Source of the DNA: Rosistilla oblonga
GTDB lineage: Bacteria > Planctomycetota > Planctomycetia > Pirellulales > Pirellulaceae
Length of the DNA: 64,000 nt
Assembly: GCF_007751715.1 (NCBI RefSeq)
Contig: NZ_CP036292.1
Location: 3,472,001 to 3,536,000, forward strand
Direction of reading: 5' to 3'
The notes beneath the pieces are model-generated. The model was given only the letters and a program-made list of their open reading frames with translations, had not been told where the DNA came from and searched no databases. The first letter of the stretch is position 1. The number at the start of each line of letters is the position of its first letter. Shown one piece after another: positions 62,740-64,000 of this stretch. A program made the translations under genes and the position numbers.

Positions 62740-63039
62740 ATGCCAATGCAAATCCATCTCGTCGATGAATCGTCCAACGCCGAACTGGCGGACTACCTGC
62801 GGAATCGAATCGCGTCGGCGGTGGGTTCGCTGAAACATCCGTTGGAATATGTCGAGGTCGAACTGCGTGACGACCCAGCGCAGCCCGATCGGATGCGTGT
62901 CTGCGACATCGACATGAAGTTGTTCCCGCGTGGTTGGATCTACGTCAACGCGCGCAGCGACGACTTCCACAATGCGATCGATTTGGCGGTCGCGCGAGCC
63001 GGCGAAGTGATCAAACGCACGGTCGTCGGCGAGGCTTGA
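62740..63039 (+). CDS. HPF/RaiA-family ribosome-associated protein
   Basis: The 99-residue protein looks like a short ribosome hibernation or RaiA-type factor: it begins PMQIHLVDESSNAELADYLR and has a helix/strand pattern with SLKHPLEYVEVELRDDP and a C-terminal AIDLAVARAGEVIKRTV helix. These proteins bind in the decoding centre of resting ribosomes. It lacks the long C-terminal extension of long HPF. The ATG at 62740 is chosen; a second at 62746 is possible. The upstream open frame adds 45 residues without family similarity and is not used. Confidence 0.85.
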   Translation: MPMQIHLVDESSNAELADYLRNRIASAVGSLKHPLEYVEVELRDDPAQPDRMRVCDIDMKLFPRGWIYVNARSDDFHNAIDLAVARAGEVIKRTVVGEA

Positions 63040-63169
63040 TCTGCAGAACCGCCAGCTGATGAGTGCACCAGTGGTTGACCAATTCGAATCCCTACGATAA
63101 CAAACAGTACAAATAATGAACGGCAGCGGAAGATTGCCGTGTTACCAAATCATCAGGGAGAAGAATAAA

Positions 63170-63388
63170 GTGACGATCACGCGAGTTGGCAGCAATGAAG
63201 CTTATGCCGATGGCTGGAGCAAAGCATTCAGTAGCGGCAAGGCAACAAAGAAAGCCGCAACGAAGAAAGCTACTAAGAAAGTAGCGACAGCTCGAGGCAC
63301 GAAGAAGGCTGCCACCAAGAAAACGGCTACCAAAAAAGTTGCAGTGAAAGCCGCTGCTAAAAAGACGACCAAGAAAAAGAAGCGATAG
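63170..63388 (+). CDS. Small histone-H1-like lysine-rich protein
   Basis: The 72-residue protein from GTG 63170 has a short globular N-terminus (VTITRVGSNEAYADGWSKAF) and then a long tail of KKAATKK, KKVATARG and KTTKKKKR-type repeats. Such tails resemble histone H1 and the lysine-rich DNA-binding tails of planctomycete chromatin proteins. AGGGAG lies about 9 nt upstream of the GTG, and an upstream ATG (63116) adds 18 residues without similarity. It should bind nucleic acid without sequence preference. The exact family is not certain. Confidence 0.8.
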   Translation: MTITRVGSNEAYADGWSKAFSSGKATKKAATKKATKKVATARGTKKAATKKTATKKVAVKAAAKKTTKKKKR

Positions 63389-63860
63389 GGTCGCAGCCGA
63401 GCGTCGCGATGACGCTCCCCTTCGCCAGCACCTCGATCACTTGGTGCGTGGCGGCTCTGCCACTCGGCGGCTGATTCCATCGCCGCCCTCCTGTCGCGCG
63501 ACAGCCGCGGATTGCCGATCGCAATCTGCGGCCGACGCCCTCTCTAAGATCCCCGCTGCTCGCTGGGACGCGCCTGCGACAATAACGCTCGATGCGTTGG
63601 ACGAGTGCGCAGCGAGTGCGGCCATCGCCAAACATCGATGGTTGCTTGGCAGTCATTCCAGCGGAACGGACTGGCAAGAATAAGGCAGTCGGTTAGATGT
63701 AAACGACCGATCTTCCAACAGCGAAGTGAAACCTGGCTGCGTTTCGGTCGGCGCGGTTGGTCGCGCAAAGAGAAAGGCTGCACCTCGCGAACGTGGTACA
63801 GCCTTCTGTGCATTAAACGCCGCCCGTCGCGGGCGACGCTCTATTATTTAAGCCTGCTGG
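63389..63860. other. Intergenic region with an aconitase-side hairpin
   Basis: The 472 nt between the H1-like gene and the aconitase end contain one strong short hairpin, listed separately, and no supported gene. Confidence 0.4.
63821..63835 (-). terminator. Hairpin after the aconitase gene
   Basis: On the minus strand, downstream of the aconitase stop, CGCCCG pairs with CGGGCG around a 3-nt loop and is followed by GCGTTTAATG. The T-tract is short, so this is a weak intrinsic terminator candidate. Confidence 0.45.
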
Positions 63861-64000
63861 CTACTCTTTCGCCAAGCTTCGCAGAACCGTTGGCAGGATG
63901 CCTTCGTTGCGGTAGTAGACCATTTCGACGGGCGTATCGATGCGGACCAAGCATTCGAATTCCGTGACCTTACCGCTGGCATCGGTCGCTTTGACGGTGA
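63861..64000 (-). CDS. acnA: Aconitate hydratase, C-terminal fragment
   Basis: The frame runs from the window edge to TAG and reads TVKATDASGKVTEFECLV, then RIDTPVEMVYYRNEGILPTV and LRSLAKE. This is the well-known end of aconitase A (RIDTPVE.YYRN.GIL..VLR.L). Only the last 46 residues are inside the window. The enzyme interconverts citrate and isocitrate in the TCA cycle and holds a [4Fe-4S] cluster whose cysteines are further upstream. Confidence 0.9.
   Translation of the reverse strand, partial: TVKATDASGKVTEFECLVRIDTPVEMVYYRNEGILPTVLRSLAKE

Overview
This GC-rich window looks like the chromosome of a planctomycete, most likely of the Pirellulaceae (Rhodopirellula/Rosistilla-like). The signs are the DUF1501 fragment at the left edge, a DUF1559 protein with a prepilin leader, a DUF1080 protein, a cysteine-rich beta-barrel porin, a large membrane Ser/Thr kinase with DWG in place of DFG, many long secreted proteins of unknown function, and Shine-Dalgarno (SD) sequences that vary from good to absent. 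There are 52 protein-coding genes, two of them cut by the window edges. I saw no rRNA, tRNA, CRISPR array, transposase or phage gene.

Layout. 1-6.3 kb: DUF1501 end, secreted FAD oxidoreductase, sugar-isomerase-like protein, trpC, a SelA-like protein lacking the PLP lysine, and a small membrane-anchored protein. 6.5-14.7 kb: two large secreted proteins of unknown function and a 1413-residue Ser/Thr kinase, all on the minus strand. 15.1-25.1 kb: methyltransferase, sialidase-like and choloylglycine-hydrolase-like secreted enzymes, transketolase, a small Cys-rich protein, transaldolase, an ExoD protein and a secreted beta-propeller-like protein. 25.1-26.56 kb: non-coding, holding ten perfect copies of a 14-bp tandem repeat and a roughly 400-bp tandem duplication. 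26.5-35.7 kb: DUF1559, MarR, TSUP transporter, RimK-like ligase with a RimB-like protease, trpS, acpS, porin and DeoR regulator.

35.9-39.9 kb is a putative sugar or polyol locus: a fused isomerase/ribulose-phosphate 3-epimerase and two zinc-type dehydrogenases, divergent from DeoR. 40.0-44.7 kb is a nucleotide-sugar cluster (WecB, RfbB, Gmd-like and CDP-paratose-epimerase-like proteins) for surface glycans. 44.7-49.8 kb is a four-gene minus-strand operon for an ABC export or envelope system, in which every junction overlaps by 4 nt. 50-59 kb carries an acidic hypothetical, an SGNH hydrolase, ispG, a PQQ-type propeller, tsaE, a secreted protein overlapping yacG, ribD and a DEAD-box helicase. 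59.55-59.68 kb holds a 130-bp nested palindromic element. 59.8-64 kb has an orphan ParA, DUF1080, DUF2293, an HPF-like protein, a histone-H1-like lysine-rich protein and the aconitase C-terminus.

The strongest candidates for something new are the lysine-less SelA homologue, the isomerase-Rpe fusion with its dehydrogenases, the small protein between transketolase and transaldolase, the palindromic element, and a self-consistent MarR operator/promoter that would give a leaderless transcript. All functional statements rest on motif recognition by eye, because no search was run.
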